Assembly (NCBI RefSeq): GCF_963675395.1
Contig: NZ_OY776223.1
Coordinates: forward strand, 2,170,001-2,234,000
DNA: 64,000 nt
DNA from: an uncultured Vibrio sp.
GTDB lineage: Bacteria; Pseudomonadota; Gammaproteobacteria; Enterobacterales; Vibrionaceae
Direction: 5' to 3'
Below are positions 8,826-19,695 of the stretch, piece after piece. A program made the translations under genes and the position numbers. How positions within the stretch are numbered: the first letter of the stretch is position 1; each line of letters opens with the position of its first letter. The notes under the pieces are model-generated. The model searched no databases and had not been told where the DNA came from. It worked only from the letters and a program-made list of their open reading frames with translations.

Positions 8826-9548
8826 ATGACAACTACAGAAACAATAAATGCGGAGATGTTGCTTGAAATGGAATCCGTTAACGTGATGCCATTTACTGAG
8901 CACGATAAAATCATCTTGAGGTCTTACGAGGCGGTCGTTGATGGTATTGCCAGTCTAATTGGTCCGTTCTGTGAAATCGTTCTTCACTCACTGGAAGATC
9001 TGAACACCTCGGCGATTAAAATCGCCAATGGTGAAAATACAGGGCGCCAGGTTGGGTCACCGATTACAGATTTAGCACTGAAAATGCTTAAAGACATCGA
9101 AGGCTCTGAGCGTAACTTTTCTCGTTCGTACTTTACACGTGCCAAAGGCGGTGTGTTGATGAAGTCGATCACGGTGGCTATCCGTAATGGCGAGAACCGT
9201 GTTATTGGCCTGCTATGTATTAACGTCAATCTGGATGCACCATTTTCTCAAGTTTTGCAGTCATTTATGCCGACTCAAGAGGCTAAAGAAGCGGCGTCAT
9301 CGGTGAACTTCGCCAGTGATGTTGAAGAGCTGGTGGACCAAACGGTTGAGCGCACGATAGAAGAGATCAATGCCGACAAATCGGTATCAAACAACACCAA
9401 GAACCGTCAGATCGTTATGGAGCTGTACGACAAAGGGATTTTTGATATCAAAGACGCAATTAACCGTGTGGCTGATCGCCTGAATATCTCTAAACATACG
9501 GTCTATTTATACATTCGTCAGCGTAAAACAGAGGACGAATCAGAGTGA
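8826..9548 (+). CDS. yheO: YheO-like PAS/helix-turn-helix transcriptional regulator
   Basis: This 240-residue protein has a PAS-like YheO domain (residues about 25-145, including [18 protein letters not shown] and [12 protein letters not shown]) and a C-terminal helix-turn-helix ([17 protein letters not shown] segment, then [18 protein letters not shown]). The family includes DauR-type regulators of amino-acid catabolism, but the ligand here cannot be read from sequence. Its stop codon overlaps the GTG start of tusD, so it heads the tusDCB operon as in E. coli. Confidence 0.88.
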   Translation: MTTTETINAEMLLEMESVNVMPFTEHDKIILRSYEAVVDGIASLIGPFCEIVLHSLEDLNTSAIKIANGENTGRQVGSPITDLALKMLKDIEGSERNFSRSYFTRAKGGVLMKSITVAIRNGENRVIGLLCINVNLDAPFSQVLQSFMPTQEAKEAASSVNFASDVEELVDQTVERTIEEINADKSVSNNTKNRQIVMELYDKGIFDIKDAINRVADRLNISKHTVYLYIRQRKTEDESE

Positions 9549-9940
9549 GTGTACTAACTTACACTTTGCTTGTTAATGGCCCTGTTTACGGCAGTCAGTC
9601 TGCGCGCAGCGCCTATCAATTTGCCAAGGCTGTGATTGAGCAAGGGCACACGGTAGTGAGCGTGTTTTTTTATCAAGACGGCGTCAGTAATGGCAGTGCT
9701 CTTAGCGTACCTGCCAACGATGAATTCGATTTAAATAAAGCATGGCAAGTCTTCGCTGAGGAACATAGTGTGCGCCTTGAAACTTGCGTGGCTGCGGCGT
9801 TGCGTCGTGGGATTGTGAGTGAAGAAGAAGCCAACCAGCACGGCTTAACTCAAAACAATTTAGCGCAAGGTTTTACTCAGGCAGGATTAGGTAGCCTAGC
9901 CGAAGCAATGCTAACCCAGGACCGAGTGGTGCAGTTTTGA
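9545..9940 (+). CDS. tusD: Sulfurtransferase TusD
   Basis: This is a subunit of the cytoplasmic TusBCD complex, which relays sulfur from TusA to TusE and MnmA for 2-thiolation of tRNA wobble uridine. The 131-residue DsrE-fold protein has the catalytic cysteine at position 81 in [11 protein letters not shown]. It starts with GTG overlapping the yheO stop and ends overlapping the TTG start of tusC. Confidence 0.93.
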   Translation: MSVLTYTLLVNGPVYGSQSARSAYQFAKAVIEQGHTVVSVFFYQDGVSNGSALSVPANDEFDLNKAWQVFAEEHSVRLETCVAAALRRGIVSEEEANQHGLTQNNLAQGFTQAGLGSLAEAMLTQDRVVQF

Positions 9941-10293
9941 GCCAGTTAACTTATTTATTTCGTAGTGCGCCTCACGGGCGGTCTGCTGGACGTGAAGGCG
10001 TTGATGCGCTGCTTGCCGCCTCCGCCTATTGCGAAAACATCAGCGTGATATTTGTCGGAGATGGCGTTTACCAGCTTTTGCTAGGACAAGACCCCTCTGC
10101 CATTTTAAGCAAAGATTACGCCCCTATGCTTAAGTTGTTCGATCTGTATGATATCGAACAAGTGTTCGTTTGCTCTGATTCACTTGCGCAGCGAGGGTTA
10201 GCACAAGCCGACCTGGTCATCGATGCACAGGCGTTAACGCTTGAACAAGTCAAAGAGAAACTGCAACAAGTAGGCAAACTGCTGTCATTCTGA
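9937..10293 (+). CDS. tusC: Sulfurtransferase complex subunit TusC
   Basis: This 118-residue DsrF-like subunit of TusBCD matches E. coli TusC along its length ([18 protein letters not shown], then YDIEQVFVC). It lacks the active cysteine of TusD and has a structural role in the heterohexamer. The start is TTG at 9937, inside the tusD stop codon. Confidence 0.93.
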   Translation: MSQLTYLFRSAPHGRSAGREGVDALLAASAYCENISVIFVGDGVYQLLLGQDPSAILSKDYAPMLKLFDLYDIEQVFVCSDSLAQRGLAQADLVIDAQALTLEQVKEKLQQVGKLLSF

Positions 10294-10300
10294 GGACGTC

Positions 10301-10576
10301 ATGTTACATATCATCAAAACCGTCTCTGCCTTAGAAGATGCCGCGGCACTGTTTAGTAAGCAAGACGACATCTTACTCATTGAAGATGCTGTATACGCCG
10401 CGAACCCGCAGCACCAAGCATTCCATCACGTTAAAAGCGCAGCTGTCTTCGCTCTTGAGAGCGATATCCAAGCTAGGGGGATGGGAAATCGCATCAGTCC
10501 TTCCGTTGCCGTAGTGACTTATATCGGCTTCGTTGAATTAACCGTAAAACAAGATAAATCCCTGACTTGGGATTGA
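10301..10576 (+). CDS. tusB: Sulfurtransferase complex subunit TusB
   Basis: This 91-residue DsrH-like subunit begins MLHIIKTVSALEDAAALF and completes the yheO-tusDCB operon, 7 bp after tusC. It is needed with TusC and TusD for sulfur relay in mnm5s2U tRNA synthesis. Confidence 0.92.
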   Translation: MLHIIKTVSALEDAAALFSKQDDILLIEDAVYAANPQHQAFHHVKSAAVFALESDIQARGMGNRISPSVAVVTYIGFVELTVKQDKSLTWD

Positions 10577-10646
10577 ACGTGATTTACTGTCGATAAAGCT
10601 TTACGGCTTAATTGCCCCAATTGAACAAAAAAGATTCGTATATTTC

Positions 10647-10675
10647 TTGACACACCTCTCACTGCTGCATAGAAT
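10647..10675 (+). promoter_or_regulatory. Predicted promoter of the str operon
   Basis: A perfect -35 hexamer TTGACA at 10647 and a near-consensus -10 TAGAAT at 10670 are separated by exactly 17 bp. They lie 80 bp upstream of rpsL, as expected for a strong sigma-70 promoter of ribosomal genes. Confidence 0.85.
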
Positions 10676-10751
10676 TTTGCGTCCCTAAATGCCAATGGTA
10701 ATTAGGGCTAGATTTTTCACAAAGCTTACTTTCAAGTAAATCAGGAGCTAG

Positions 10752-11129
<378 letters not shown>

Positions 11130-11248
11130 TGCGTCTTTTTTTATAAAGAAAGCGTTAAGTAAGGCCAAACACTTATTTTCAATTTTATTTTTTTGAAAAA
11201 ACTGAAAAGTTTTGGATAAAACCTGAAGAAGACAACGGAGATAAATCC

Positions 11249-11719
11249 ATGCCACGTCGTCGCGTCATTGGTCAGCGTAAGATCCTTCCAGATCCAAAAT
11301 TCAAATCTGAATTGCTGGCAAAATTCGTTAACATCCTAATGGTTGACGGTAAAAAATCTACTGCAGAGAAAATCGTTTACACTGCACTAGATGCTATGGC
11401 TGAAAAGTCTGGTAAAGACCACTTAGCTATTTTTGAAGAAGCTCTTGAAAACGTACGCCCTGCGGTAGAGGTTAAATCTCGCCGTGTTGGTGGTTCAACT
11501 TACCAAGTACCTGTAGAAGTACGTCCGGTTCGCCGTAACGCACTTGCTATGCGTTGGTTGGTTGAAGCTGCGCGCAAGCGTGGTGAAAAATCTATGGCTC
11601 AACGCCTAGCTGCTGAAATGCTAGACGCGTCTGAGAACAAAGGTACTGCTGTTAAGAAACGTGAAGACGTTCACCGTATGGCAGACGCGAACAAAGCGTT
11701 CGCTCATTACCGCTGGTAA
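11249..11719 (+). CDS. rpsG: 30S ribosomal protein S7
   Basis: This 156-residue protein begins [18 protein letters not shown]. It nucleates assembly of the 30S head and in E. coli represses its own operon by binding the rpsL-rpsG spacer. Here that spacer is 119 bp and AT rich. Confidence 0.98.
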   Translation: MPRRRVIGQRKILPDPKFKSELLAKFVNILMVDGKKSTAEKIVYTALDAMAEKSGKDHLAIFEEALENVRPAVEVKSRRVGGSTYQVPVEVRPVRRNALAMRWLVEAARKRGEKSMAQRLAAEMLDASENKGTAVKKREDVHRMADANKAFAHYRW

Positions 11720-11728
11720 TACCTTTTC

Positions 11729-11826
11729 AGTGCTGCAAGGTTCCTTGCAGCACTTCTTTAGTTCCTATGCTTATGCTAGGAACTATTGCTATATCTAAGG
11801 GATAGCAATTTTAGCTATAGCAATAG
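11729..11826 (+). promoter_or_regulatory. Hairpin cluster in the rpsG-fusA gap
   Basis: There are three successive inverted repeats: 12 bp (11729-11740 with 11743-11754), 7 bp (gttccta 11761 / taggaac 11777) and 11 bp (ctattgctata 11783 / tatagcaatag 11816). The left arm of the last can pair instead with atagcaa at 11802, so two folds exclude each other upstream of fusA. The folds are read from sequence; a regulatory role is inferred. Confidence 0.5.
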
Positions 11827-11854
11827 TCCCTATCGCTAATAAGAGGATTCAATC

Positions 11855-13954
11855 GTGGCTCGCAAAACTCCTATCGAGCGCTACCGTAACATCGGTATCT
11901 GTGCTCACGTAGATGCAGGTAAAACAACCACTACTGAACGTATTCTGTTCTACACTGGTCTGTCTCATAAAATCGGTGAAGTTCACGATGGTGCAGCAAC
12001 CATGGACTGGATGGAGCAGGAGCAGGAACGTGGTATCACTATCACTTCAGCTGCGACTACGACATTCTGGCGTGGTATGGAAGCACAATTCCCAGAGCAT
12101 CGCGTAAACATCATTGATACCCCTGGACACGTTGACTTTACTATCGAAGTAGAGCGTTCTCTTCGTGTACTTGATGGTGCTGTGGTTGTGTTCTGTGGCT
12201 CATCTGGTGTTGAACCTCAGTCTGAAACAGTATGGCGTCAAGCGGACAAATACCACGTTCCACGTATGGTATTCGTTAACAAGATGGACCGTGCAGGCGC
12301 AGACTTCCTACGCGTTGTGGACCAAATTAAAAATCGTCTTGGTGCGAACCCTGTTCCAATCCAGCTTAACGTTGGTGCGGAAGATGAGTTCAGAGGTGTC
12401 ATCGACCTTATCAAGATGAAAATGATCAACTGGAATGAAGCCGACCAAGGCACTTCGTTTACTTACGAAGACATCCCAGCGGACATGATCGAGCTTGCTG
12501 AAGAGTGGCGCAACCATATGGTTGAATCCGCAGCTGAAGCTAGCGAAGAGCTGATGGACAAGTACCTTGAAGAAGGTGAGCTGACTGAAGCAGAGATCAA
12601 ACAAGCGCTACGTACTCGTACACTAAATAATGAAATCGTACTGGCCACTTGTGGTAGTGCGTTTAAGAACAAAGGTGTTCAAGCAGTACTAGATGCAGTG
12701 ATCGAATTCTTGCCATCACCAGTCGATGTACCTGCAATTAAAGGTGTCGATGAAAGAGAAAATGAAGTTGAGCGTCACGCTGACGACAACGAACCGTTCT
12801 CTGCGCTAGCGTTTAAGATCGCGACTGACCCGTTTGTGGGTACGCTTACTTTCATGCGTGTTTACTCTGGTGTAGTAAACTCAGGTGATGGTGTCTACAA
12901 CTCTGTAAAAGAGAAGAAAGAGCGTTTTGGTCGTATCGTTCAGATGCATGCCAATAAGCGTGAAGAAGTAAAAGAAGTTCGCGCTGGTGATATCGCCGCT
13001 GCTATTGGTCTGAAAGACGTAACCACAGGTGATACGCTGTGTGACCAGAACCATAAAGTGATTCTGGAACGCATGGAGTTCCCTGAGCCAGTTATTCAGA
13101 TTGCTGTAGAACCTCGTTCTAAGGCAGACCAAGAAAAAATGGGTATCGCACTAGGTAAACTGGCTGCGGAAGATCCATCATTCCGCGTGGAAACGGACGA
13201 CGAAACAGGTCAGACTCTGATCTCAGGTATGGGTGAACTTCACCTAGATATCATCGTGGACCGTATGAAGCGTGAATTCAGCGTTGATTGTAACGTTGGT
13301 AAACCTCAGGTTGCTTACCGTGAAACCATTCGTGGTAAAGCGGAAGTGGAAGGTAAGTTTGTTCGTCAATCCGGTGGTCGTGGTCAATACGGTCATGTGT
13401 GGATCAAACTTGAGCCTTCAGAACCTGGTGAAGGTTTCGTATTCGTAGACGAAATCGTGGGTGGTGTGGTTCCTAAGGAATACATCAACTCGGTATCGAA
13501 AGGTATCGAAGAGCAAATGAATAGTGGTGTTCTGGCGGGTTACCCTGTACTAGATATTAAAGCTACACTATTTGATGGTTCTTACCACGATGTAGACTCA
13601 AGTGAGATGGCGTTTAAGATCGCTGGCTCAATGGCATTCAAGAAAGGCGCACTAGAAGCGCAACCTGTGATTCTAGAACCAATGATGAATGTCGAAGTAA
13701 CCACTCCGGAAGACTGGATGGGTGACGTTGTTGGTGACCTAAACCGTCGTCGCGGTATTATCGAAGGTATGGACGAAGGTGTGGCTGGTCTGAAGATCAT
13801 CCGTGCTCAAGTGCCACTATCTGAGATGTTTGGTTACGCAACTGACCTGCGTTCTGCAACTCAAGGCCGTGCGTCTTACTCTATGGAGTTTCACGAGTAC
13901 GCTGAAGTGCCGAAAAACTTCGCAGATAAAATTATTGCGGAACGTGGTTACTAA
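11855..13954 (+). CDS. fusA: Elongation factor G
   Basis: This 699-residue translational GTPase drives ribosomal translocation and, with RRF, recycling. G1 is [16 protein letters not shown]3 DTPGHVDFT and G4 NKMD, followed by domains II-V. It starts with GTG at 11855, with AAGAGG upstream. It is third in the str operon. Confidence 0.97.
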   Translation: MARKTPIERYRNIGICAHVDAGKTTTTERILFYTGLSHKIGEVHDGAATMDWMEQEQERGITITSAATTTFWRGMEAQFPEHRVNIIDTPGHVDFTIEVERSLRVLDGAVVVFCGSSGVEPQSETVWRQADKYHVPRMVFVNKMDRAGADFLRVVDQIKNRLGANPVPIQLNVGAEDEFRGVIDLIKMKMINWNEADQGTSFTYEDIPADMIELAEEWRNHMVESAAEASEELMDKYLEEGELTEAEIKQALRTRTLNNEIVLATCGSAFKNKGVQAVLDAVIEFLPSPVDVPAIKGVDERENEVERHADDNEPFSALAFKIATDPFVGTLTFMRVYSGVVNSGDGVYNSVKEKKERFGRIVQMHANKREEVKEVRAGDIAAAIGLKDVTTGDTLCDQNHKVILERMEFPEPVIQIAVEPRSKADQEKMGIALGKLAAEDPSFRVETDDETGQTLISGMGELHLDIIVDRMKREFSVDCNVGKPQVAYRETIRGKAEVEGKFVRQSGGRGQYGHVWIKLEPSEPGEGFVFVDEIVGGVVPKEYINSVSKGIEEQMNSGVLAGYPVLDIKATLFDGSYHDVDSSEMAFKIAGSMAFKKGALEAQPVILEPMMNVEVTTPEDWMGDVVGDLNRRRGIIEGMDEGVAGLKIIRAQVPLSEMFGYATDLRSATQGRASYSMEFHEYAEVPKNFADKIIAERGY

Positions 13955-13967
13955 TTGACGACTGAAC

Positions 13968-14090
13968 GGCAAAAAGTTTACGACTTTTTGCCAGATCAAG
14001 CCGTCCAAATATTGCGCTAACGGGCGTTGGCGCATAAAATAACAATTTCTGGCGCGTCGTCGATCAATAATGATCGCGGCGAATCATAAC
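13968..14090 (+). promoter_or_regulatory. Hairpin cluster in the fusA-tuf gap
   Basis: Three hairpins are readable: ggcaaaaagt/actttttgcc (13968-13992), tgcgctaacg/cgttggcgca (14013-14034, one G-T pair) and, near 14060-14088, cgtcgtcgatca pairing with tgatcgcggcg around an ataa loop with a bulged T. None ends in a clean T-run, so they look like mRNA stability or attenuation elements rather than a full terminator. Confidence 0.45.
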
Positions 14091-14107
14091 TAGGAAGGAA
14101 CACGATC

Positions 14108-15292
14108 GTGTCTAAAGAAAAATTTGAACGTACGAAACCGCACGTTAACGTTGGTACTATCGGCCACGTTGACCACGGTAAAACAACTCTAACTGCAGCT
14201 ATCTGTACTACTCTTGCTAAAGTTTACGGCGGTGTAGCTAAAGACTTCGCATCTATCGATAACGCTCCAGAAGAGCGTGAGCGCGGTATCACAATCGCAA
14301 CTTCTCACGTTGAGTACGACACTCCAACTCGTCACTACGCACACGTTGACTGTCCAGGACACGCGGACTACGTTAAAAACATGATCACTGGTGCTGCACA
14401 GATGGACGGTGGTATCCTAGTTGTTGCTGCGACTGATGGCCCAATGCCTCAAACTCGTGAGCACATCCTACTAGGCCGTCAGGTTGGTATCCCATACATC
14501 ATCGTATTCATGAACAAATGTGACATGGTTGACGATGAAGAGCTACTAGAACTAGTAGAAATGGAAGTTCGTGAACTTCTTTCTGAGTACGACTTCCCAG
14601 GTGATGACCTACCAGTTATCCAAGGTTCTGCACTAGGCGCACTAAACGGCGAAGAGCAGTGGGAAGCGAAAATCGTTGAACTAGCTGAAGCTCTAGATAC
14701 TTACATCCCAGAGCCAGAGCGTGCAGTAGACCTACCGTTCCTAATGCCAATCGAAGACGTATTCTCGATCCAAGGTCGTGGTACAGTAGTAACTGGTCGT
14801 ATCGAACGTGGTATCCTAAACGTAGGTGACGAAGTTGCTATCGTAGGTATCAAAGACACCATCACTACAACATGTACTGGTGTTGAAATGTTCCGTAAGC
14901 TTCTAGACGAAGGTCGTGCGGGTGAGAACGTTGGTGCACTTCTACGTGGTACTAAGCGTGACGAAGTAGAACGTGGTCAAGTACTAGCTAAGCCAGGTTC
15001 AATCACTCCACACACTAAGTTTGAATCAGAAGTATACGTACTGTCTAAAGATGAAGGTGGTCGTCACACTCCATTCTTCAAAGGCTACCGTCCACAGTTC
15101 TACTTCCGTACAACTGACGTAACTGGTGACATCACGCTACCAGAAGGCGTAGAAATGGTAATGCCAGGCGACAACGTACAAATGACTGTTGAGCTAATCG
15201 CACCAATCGCAATGGACGAAGGTCTACGTTTCGCGATCCGTGAAGGTGGCCGTACAGTAGGTGCTGGTGTTGTTGCTAAGATCTTCGACTAA
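14108..15292 (+). CDS. tuf: Elongation factor Tu
   Basis: This 394-residue GTPase delivers aminoacyl-tRNA to the ribosome. It has [23 protein letters not shown] and NKCD, then two beta-barrel domains. It starts with GTG with GGAAGGA upstream and uses almost only preferred codons. Vibrios usually carry a second copy elsewhere. Confidence 0.97.
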   Translation: MSKEKFERTKPHVNVGTIGHVDHGKTTLTAAICTTLAKVYGGVAKDFASIDNAPEERERGITIATSHVEYDTPTRHYAHVDCPGHADYVKNMITGAAQMDGGILVVAATDGPMPQTREHILLGRQVGIPYIIVFMNKCDMVDDEELLELVEMEVRELLSEYDFPGDDLPVIQGSALGALNGEEQWEAKIVELAEALDTYIPEPERAVDLPFLMPIEDVFSIQGRGTVVTGRIERGILNVGDEVAIVGIKDTITTTCTGVEMFRKLLDEGRAGENVGALLRGTKRDEVERGQVLAKPGSITPHTKFESEVYVLSKDEGGRHTPFFKGYRPQFYFRTTDVTGDITLPEGVEMVMPGDNVQMTVELIAPIAMDEGLRFAIREGGRTVGAGVVAKIFD

Positions 15293-15349
15293 TTCTTAAC
15301 GAATTAAGCGAAATCTCGCACGTTTCTTCATATTGAAGAAAACGCAGCA

Positions 15350-15379
15350 GAAAAAGGGAGGCTTTGGCTTCCCTTTTTC
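15350..15379 (+). terminator. str operon terminator
   Basis: The stem gaaaaaggga / tccctttttc, extended inward by a short GC stem, lies about 60 bp after tuf and has a T-rich 3' arm. Confidence 0.85.
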
Positions 15380-15625
15380 ATATCTGCCGTTCTATTTAGT
15401 TATAAGCAGATAAAAAACGATCCTACTTTTTCTTATCTTAAAACAGACCGTTACCAGACTCCTTCTATCCTCATTTTATTACTTAGCTCTAAGAGATTGA
15501 TCCTTTCTAGTTTCTCGGCGATTAATATAACCAAATGTTCTGAAATGATTATTTAGTACGACTGGTAACAAGAACCATTCTTGTTTATATTGTTTGTTCG
15601 ATAGTTATTGTTTATGGGTTTGAGT

Positions 15626-15811
15626 ATGTTTGTATGTCTTTGTCATGGTGTTTCTGACAAGAAAATTAGAAAGTTGGCTGTTGATGAAGGCATAACGGAT
15701 ATCAGGGGGATAAAGCGATGTACAGCGCTGGGTAGCCAATGCGGTAAGTGCATCAGACAAGCCAAAGAGATTTTAGCTGAACACTACATAGAACTAAAAC
15801 AAGTCAGCTGA
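15626..15811 (+). CDS. bfd: Bacterioferritin-associated ferredoxin
   Basis: This 61-residue [2Fe-2S] protein binds bacterioferritin and passes it electrons to release stored iron. The cluster ligands are visible as C4, C6, C39 and C42 (MFVCLCHG ... GSQCGKC). I use the ATG at 15626 for this reason; the frame is open to 15608. It lies about 100 bp upstream of bfr. The 246-bp stretch between the tuf terminator and this gene is AT rich. It has only a weak Fur-like core (ATAATCATT on the minus strand near 15544-15552). Confidence 0.93.
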   Translation: MFVCLCHGVSDKKIRKLAVDEGITDIRGIKRCTALGSQCGKCIRQAKEILAEHYIELKQVS

Positions 15812-15907
15812 TCACTGTAATACTGCGGTGAAAGTGCTGCGCCTTTTGACACCTTCTCATTTGCTTCTACATTTAAATGAAGCCTAAAAAAGAGGAGGGG
15901 GTAGTCA

Positions 15908-16384
15908 ATGAAAGGCGATCCAATCATATTACAACATCTCAACAAAGTGCTCGGCAACGAGCTTGTCGCTATTAATCAGTATTTTCTTCATGCTCGTATG
16001 TATAAAGATTGGGGGTTAAAACACCTAGCCGATAAGGAATATCACGAGTCTATTGATGAAATGAACCACGCTGACCACCTGATCGAACGAATTCTGTTTT
16101 TAGAAGGTTTACCTAACCTGCAAGATCTCGGCAAGTTGATGATCGGTGAAGACACCAAAGAGATGCTTGAGTGCGATCTTAAATTGGAAATGGCCGCTAT
16201 TCCCGATCTGAAAGATGCGATTGCTTACGCAGAAGATATTCGAGACTACGTTTCACGTGATTTGTTTCAGGATATTCTCGAAGATGAAGAAGAACACGTC
16301 GATTGGCTTGAGACTCAGCTTGGTTTAATCGAGATGTCGGGTATCGAAAATTATCTACAAGCACAGTATGTCGATGAGGAATAA
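15908..16384 (+). CDS. bfr: Bacterioferritin
   Basis: This 158-residue ferritin-like subunit assembles into a 24-mer iron-storage shell with haem at the dimer interfaces. Ferroxidase ligands E18, E51 and H54 and haem ligand M52 are at the standard positions, with DEEEHVDW supplying the later ligands. It is preceded by a strong AGAGGAGG element and pairs functionally with bfd. Confidence 0.96.
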   Translation: MKGDPIILQHLNKVLGNELVAINQYFLHARMYKDWGLKHLADKEYHESIDEMNHADHLIERILFLEGLPNLQDLGKLMIGEDTKEMLECDLKLEMAAIPDLKDAIAYAEDIRDYVSRDLFQDILEDEEEHVDWLETQLGLIEMSGIENYLQAQYVDEE

Positions 16385-16430
16385 TCTCGGTTATCACTAC
16401 GTTATGTTTAAAATCTGACGCTTACACTAG

Positions 16431-16460
16431 AGCACCTGACTTAAAAGTTGGGTGCTTTTC
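16431..16460 (+). terminator. bfr terminator
   Basis: The stem agcacctgact / agttgggtgct (two G-T pairs, TAAA loop) is followed by TTTT. Confidence 0.8.
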
Positions 16461-16592
16461 CTGACTATCTGGTCTAATCTCTTTTAATATCGATTTTTTA
16501 AGGATATTGCTCGCAATCTTACCTATGAAGATTGACCTCTATCCATTAGAATTTATTCCCCCTTACCTAAAAATAAAAAGAGAAACGCCCTC

Positions 16593-17864
16593 ATGTCTGA
16601 AGACAAAGCAGTAACTCCAGAAGAAGAACAACGCCAACGAGCGCTTGACTATCATGCATACCCAAACCCAGGAAAGATTGCAGTCGAGTTAACCACACCT
16701 GCAGAAACCGCCGGTGATCTTGCTTTGGCTTATAGCCCTGGTGTGGCTGAGCCTGTACGCGAAATCGCGCAAAACCCTGACAACGTATATAAATATACCG
16801 CGAAAGGTAATATGGTTGCCGTTATTTCTAACGGTACCGCTATTCTAGGCTTAGGTAACCTAGGCCCTCTGGCTTCTAAGCCTGTAATGGAAGGTAAAGC
16901 ACTCCTGTTTAAGCGTTTTGCTGGACTTGATTCCATTGATATCGAAGTAAAGCACCGCACGATCGACGAGTTCGTTAATACCGTGGCAAGCATTGCTGAT
17001 ACTTTCGGTGGCATTAACCTGGAAGATATTAAGGCTCCAGATTGTTTTGAAATTGAAAAGCGTCTTATCGAGCGCTGTGATGTGCCTGTATTCCACGATG
17101 ACCAACACGGTACAGCAATCGTAACGGCAGCGGGCATGCTTAACGCGATTGAGCTTCAGGGTAAGAAACTAGAAGACTCTACGATCGTTTGTCTTGGTGC
17201 GGGAGCAGCAGCCGTAGCGTGTATGGAGCTGCTGATCAAATGTGGTGCGATGCGTGAAAAGATTTACATGCTGGATCGTAAAGGCGTGATCCATACTCGC
17301 CGTGATGATCTTAACGAGTACAAAGAGCTATTCGCCAATAACACCGATAAGCGTACTTTAGAAGATGTGATTGAAGGTGCCGATCTGTTCCTTGGAGTAT
17401 CTGGTCCTAATCTACTTCCACCAGAAGCATTAAAGCTGATGGCGGATAAGCCAATTGTTTTCGCATGTTCAAACCCTGATCCTGAAATTAAGCCAGAGCT
17501 TGCCCATGAAGTTCGTGATGACTTAATCATGGGGACAGGACGCAGTGATTACCCGAACCAGGTAAATAACGTGCTTTGTTTCCCATTTATCTTCCGTGGT
17601 GCGCTTGATGTACGCGCAAGCGAAATTAATGATGAGATGAAACTTGCGGCGGTTGATGCTATTCGTCAATTAGCGAAAGAGCCAGTACCAGAAGCTGTAC
17701 TGAAAGCGGCGGGTGTAGATAAGCTTGAGTTCGGTTCTGACTACATCATTCCAAAGCCAATGGATGCGCGCTTATTGCCTCGCGTTGCAAAAGCAGTTGC
17801 TCAAGCGGCGGTTGAATCTGGTGTTGCCCGTATTGAAATGCCAGAAAACTACATGGCAGAGTAA
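16593..17864 (+). CDS. Malic enzyme (oxaloacetate-decarboxylating malate dehydrogenase), short form
   Basis: This 423-residue enzyme converts malate to pyruvate and CO2 with reduction of NAD(P). It has AYSPGVAEPVREIA, the metal-binding VFHDDQHGTAIV and a Rossmann segment VCLGAGAAAVACMELL. It corresponds to the malic-enzyme half of E. coli MaeB and lacks the C-terminal phosphotransacetylase-like domain. Cofactor preference cannot be read with certainty. It is a single-gene unit with its own terminator. Confidence 0.93.
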   Translation: MSEDKAVTPEEEQRQRALDYHAYPNPGKIAVELTTPAETAGDLALAYSPGVAEPVREIAQNPDNVYKYTAKGNMVAVISNGTAILGLGNLGPLASKPVMEGKALLFKRFAGLDSIDIEVKHRTIDEFVNTVASIADTFGGINLEDIKAPDCFEIEKRLIERCDVPVFHDDQHGTAIVTAAGMLNAIELQGKKLEDSTIVCLGAGAAAVACMELLIKCGAMREKIYMLDRKGVIHTRRDDLNEYKELFANNTDKRTLEDVIEGADLFLGVSGPNLLPPEALKLMADKPIVFACSNPDPEIKPELAHEVRDDLIMGTGRSDYPNQVNNVLCFPFIFRGALDVRASEINDEMKLAAVDAIRQLAKEPVPEAVLKAAGVDKLEFGSDYIIPKPMDARLLPRVAKAVAQAAVESGVARIEMPENYMAE

Positions 17865-17887
17865 GGCTCACACAATTAGTGATGTAC

Positions 17888-17919
17888 AAAAAATGGGACG
17901 CGATGGCGTCCCATTTTTT
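17888..17919 (+). terminator. Malic enzyme gene terminator
   Basis: A perfect 14-bp stem (17888-17901 with 17906-17919) with GATG loop ends in T6. It lies between convergent genes and may also serve metJ. Confidence 0.92.
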
Positions 17920-17978
17920 ATGTCACTTTTTATTATTGGAGCCAAAATAACCGCTTGATGTATTCAACTCGCTCCAAA

Positions 17979-18299
17979 TTACTCTTCGTCAAACGACTCA
18001 AATTCAATGCCCATTTCGGTCATCAGAGCTTTTGCTTCAGTCGGAATATCGTCAGGGCGATCTTTACGAAGGTCCTCGTCCGTTGGAAGTGGCTGACCTG
18101 TATACGCGTGTAGGAATGCTTCACATAGGAGTTCGCTGTTGGTTGCGTGGCGTAAGTTGTTGATCTGACGACGAGTACGTTCATCAGTTAGCACTTTTAA
18201 AACTTTCAGCGGGATAGAGACAGTGATTTTTTTTACTTGTTCGCTTTTCTTTCCATGCTCAGCATAAGGGCTAATGTATTCGCCATTCCAGTCAGCCAT
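17979..18299 (-). CDS. metJ: Methionine repressor MetJ
   Basis: This 106-residue ribbon-helix-helix repressor uses S-adenosylmethionine as corepressor and binds tandem 8-bp Met boxes. The sequence [20 protein letters not shown] and [20 protein letters not shown] match E. coli MetJ. It is divergent from metB, with four Met boxes in the shared upstream region. Confidence 0.97.
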   Translation of the reverse strand: MADWNGEYISPYAEHGKKSEQVKKITVSIPLKVLKVLTDERTRRQINNLRHATNSELLCEAFLHAYTGQPLPTDEDLRKDRPDDIPTEAKALMTEMGIEFESFDEE

Positions 18300-18374
18300 T
18301 GCGTACCTTCATTTATGTAATAGGTTAAAAATAATATAGGGGCTGATTTTAGCTGCATTTACTGCCATAAGCAA

Positions 18375-18406
18375 AGACATATAGACGTCTAGAAGTGTTG
18401 ACGTCT
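18375..18406. promoter_or_regulatory. MetJ operator (four tandem Met boxes)
   Basis: Four contiguous 8-mers, agacatat, agacgtct, agaagtgt and tgacgtct, match the Met-box consensus AGACGTCT at 6, 8, 6 and 7 positions. They lie between divergent metJ and metB, consistent with repression of both. Confidence 0.88.
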
Positions 18407-18522
18407 TAATTTTTGACGAGTAAAGTGGCAGGAACAGTAAGGAGTGTGCAATTCATTGAATCTGACTATTTAGATATAGCGCATTCCCATTTAGAAGTCA
18501 TCACCTGTGAAAGGATACACGC

Positions 18523-19686
18523 ATGAGCACCCGTAAGCCTGCAACTATTGCCGTACGCACTGGTATTGAGTCTGACACTCAATACCATGCTGTCGTTCCT
18601 CCAATCTACCTTTCGACAAACTACGGCTTTCCTGCATTTGGGGAAGTGCCTAAGTACGACTACACGCGTTCTGGTAACCCAAACCGTGGGTTGTTAGAAA
18701 GTGCTTTATCTGAGCTGGAATCTGGGAAAGGAGCGGTAATCACTAACTGTGGTACCTCAGCACTGAACTTATGGGTGTCTGCTTTTATTGGACCGGATGA
18801 TCTTATCGTTGCCCCGAACGACTGTTATGGGGGCACTTACCGCCTGTTTAATACTCGTGCTAACAAAGGCGACTTCAAGGTGCTGTTTGTCGATCAAACT
18901 GACGAACAGGCACTTGATGCGGCATTAGCGCAGAAGCCAAAGCTGGTTCTGTTAGAAACCCCATCTAATCCTCTGGTTCGTGTTGTTGATATTGCGGTGG
19001 TATGTGAAAAAGCGAAGCAAGTTGGCGCATTAGTCGCGGTAGACAATACGTTTTTGACTCCGGTATACCAGAAGCCTTTAGAGCTAGGTGCTGACTTTGT
19101 TATTCACTCGACAACGAAATACATCAACGGCCACTCGGATGTGATTGGTGGTGTGATTATCGCTAAAACGGAAGAGCATGCAGAAGAGTTGGCGTGGTGG
19201 GGTAACTGTATTGGTGCTACAGGCACACCTTTTGATAGCTACATGACTTTGAGAGGTCTTCGTACTTTGGGTGCGCGTATGCGAGTACATGAAGAAAGCT
19301 CACAGCAGGTTCTGGCTTACCTGCAGAATCAAGCTTTGGTGGCAAAAATTTATCATCCAAGTCTGCCACAGCACCCTGGCCATGAGATTGCTAAGAAACA
19401 GCAATCGGGCTTTGGCTCAATGCTGAGTTTTGAGTTTGCGGGCTCATTTGAGCAACTCAAAGCCTTCGTTAAAGAGCTTCAGTTGTTCTCGCTGGCAGAA
19501 TCTCTCGGTGGAGTAGAAAGTCTGATTTGCCACCCTGCATCCATGACGCATCGTGCCATGGGTGAAGAAGCGCTGGCCGAAGCGGGGGTGTCGCAGCAGT
19601 TACTGCGTCTTTCTGTCGGATTGGAAGATGCGCAAGATCTCATTGCCGACTTAGAACAAGCTTTCACCAAATCTGCACAGCAATAG
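18523..19686 (+). CDS. metB: Cystathionine gamma-synthase MetB
   Basis: This 387-residue PLP enzyme condenses an O-acylhomoserine with cysteine to cystathionine. The PLP lysine is in HSTTKYINGHSDVIGG, and YTRSGNPNRGLLESALSELE is family typical. It is followed 9 bp later by metL, as in E. coli, and controlled by the upstream Met boxes. Confidence 0.95.
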   Translation: MSTRKPATIAVRTGIESDTQYHAVVPPIYLSTNYGFPAFGEVPKYDYTRSGNPNRGLLESALSELESGKGAVITNCGTSALNLWVSAFIGPDDLIVAPNDCYGGTYRLFNTRANKGDFKVLFVDQTDEQALDAALAQKPKLVLLETPSNPLVRVVDIAVVCEKAKQVGALVAVDNTFLTPVYQKPLELGADFVIHSTTKYINGHSDVIGGVIIAKTEEHAEELAWWGNCIGATGTPFDSYMTLRGLRTLGARMRVHEESSQQVLAYLQNQALVAKIYHPSLPQHPGHEIAKKQQSGFGSMLSFEFAGSFEQLKAFVKELQLFSLAESLGGVESLICHPASMTHRAMGEEALAEAGVSQQLLRLSVGLEDAQDLIADLEQAFTKSAQQ

Positions 19687-19695
19687 GAGATAATA

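Noticed and set aside
15541..15560. Possible Fur box upstream of bfd
   Set aside because: Only about 10 of 19 consensus positions match; the ATAATCATT core alone is too common in AT-rich DNA to call.
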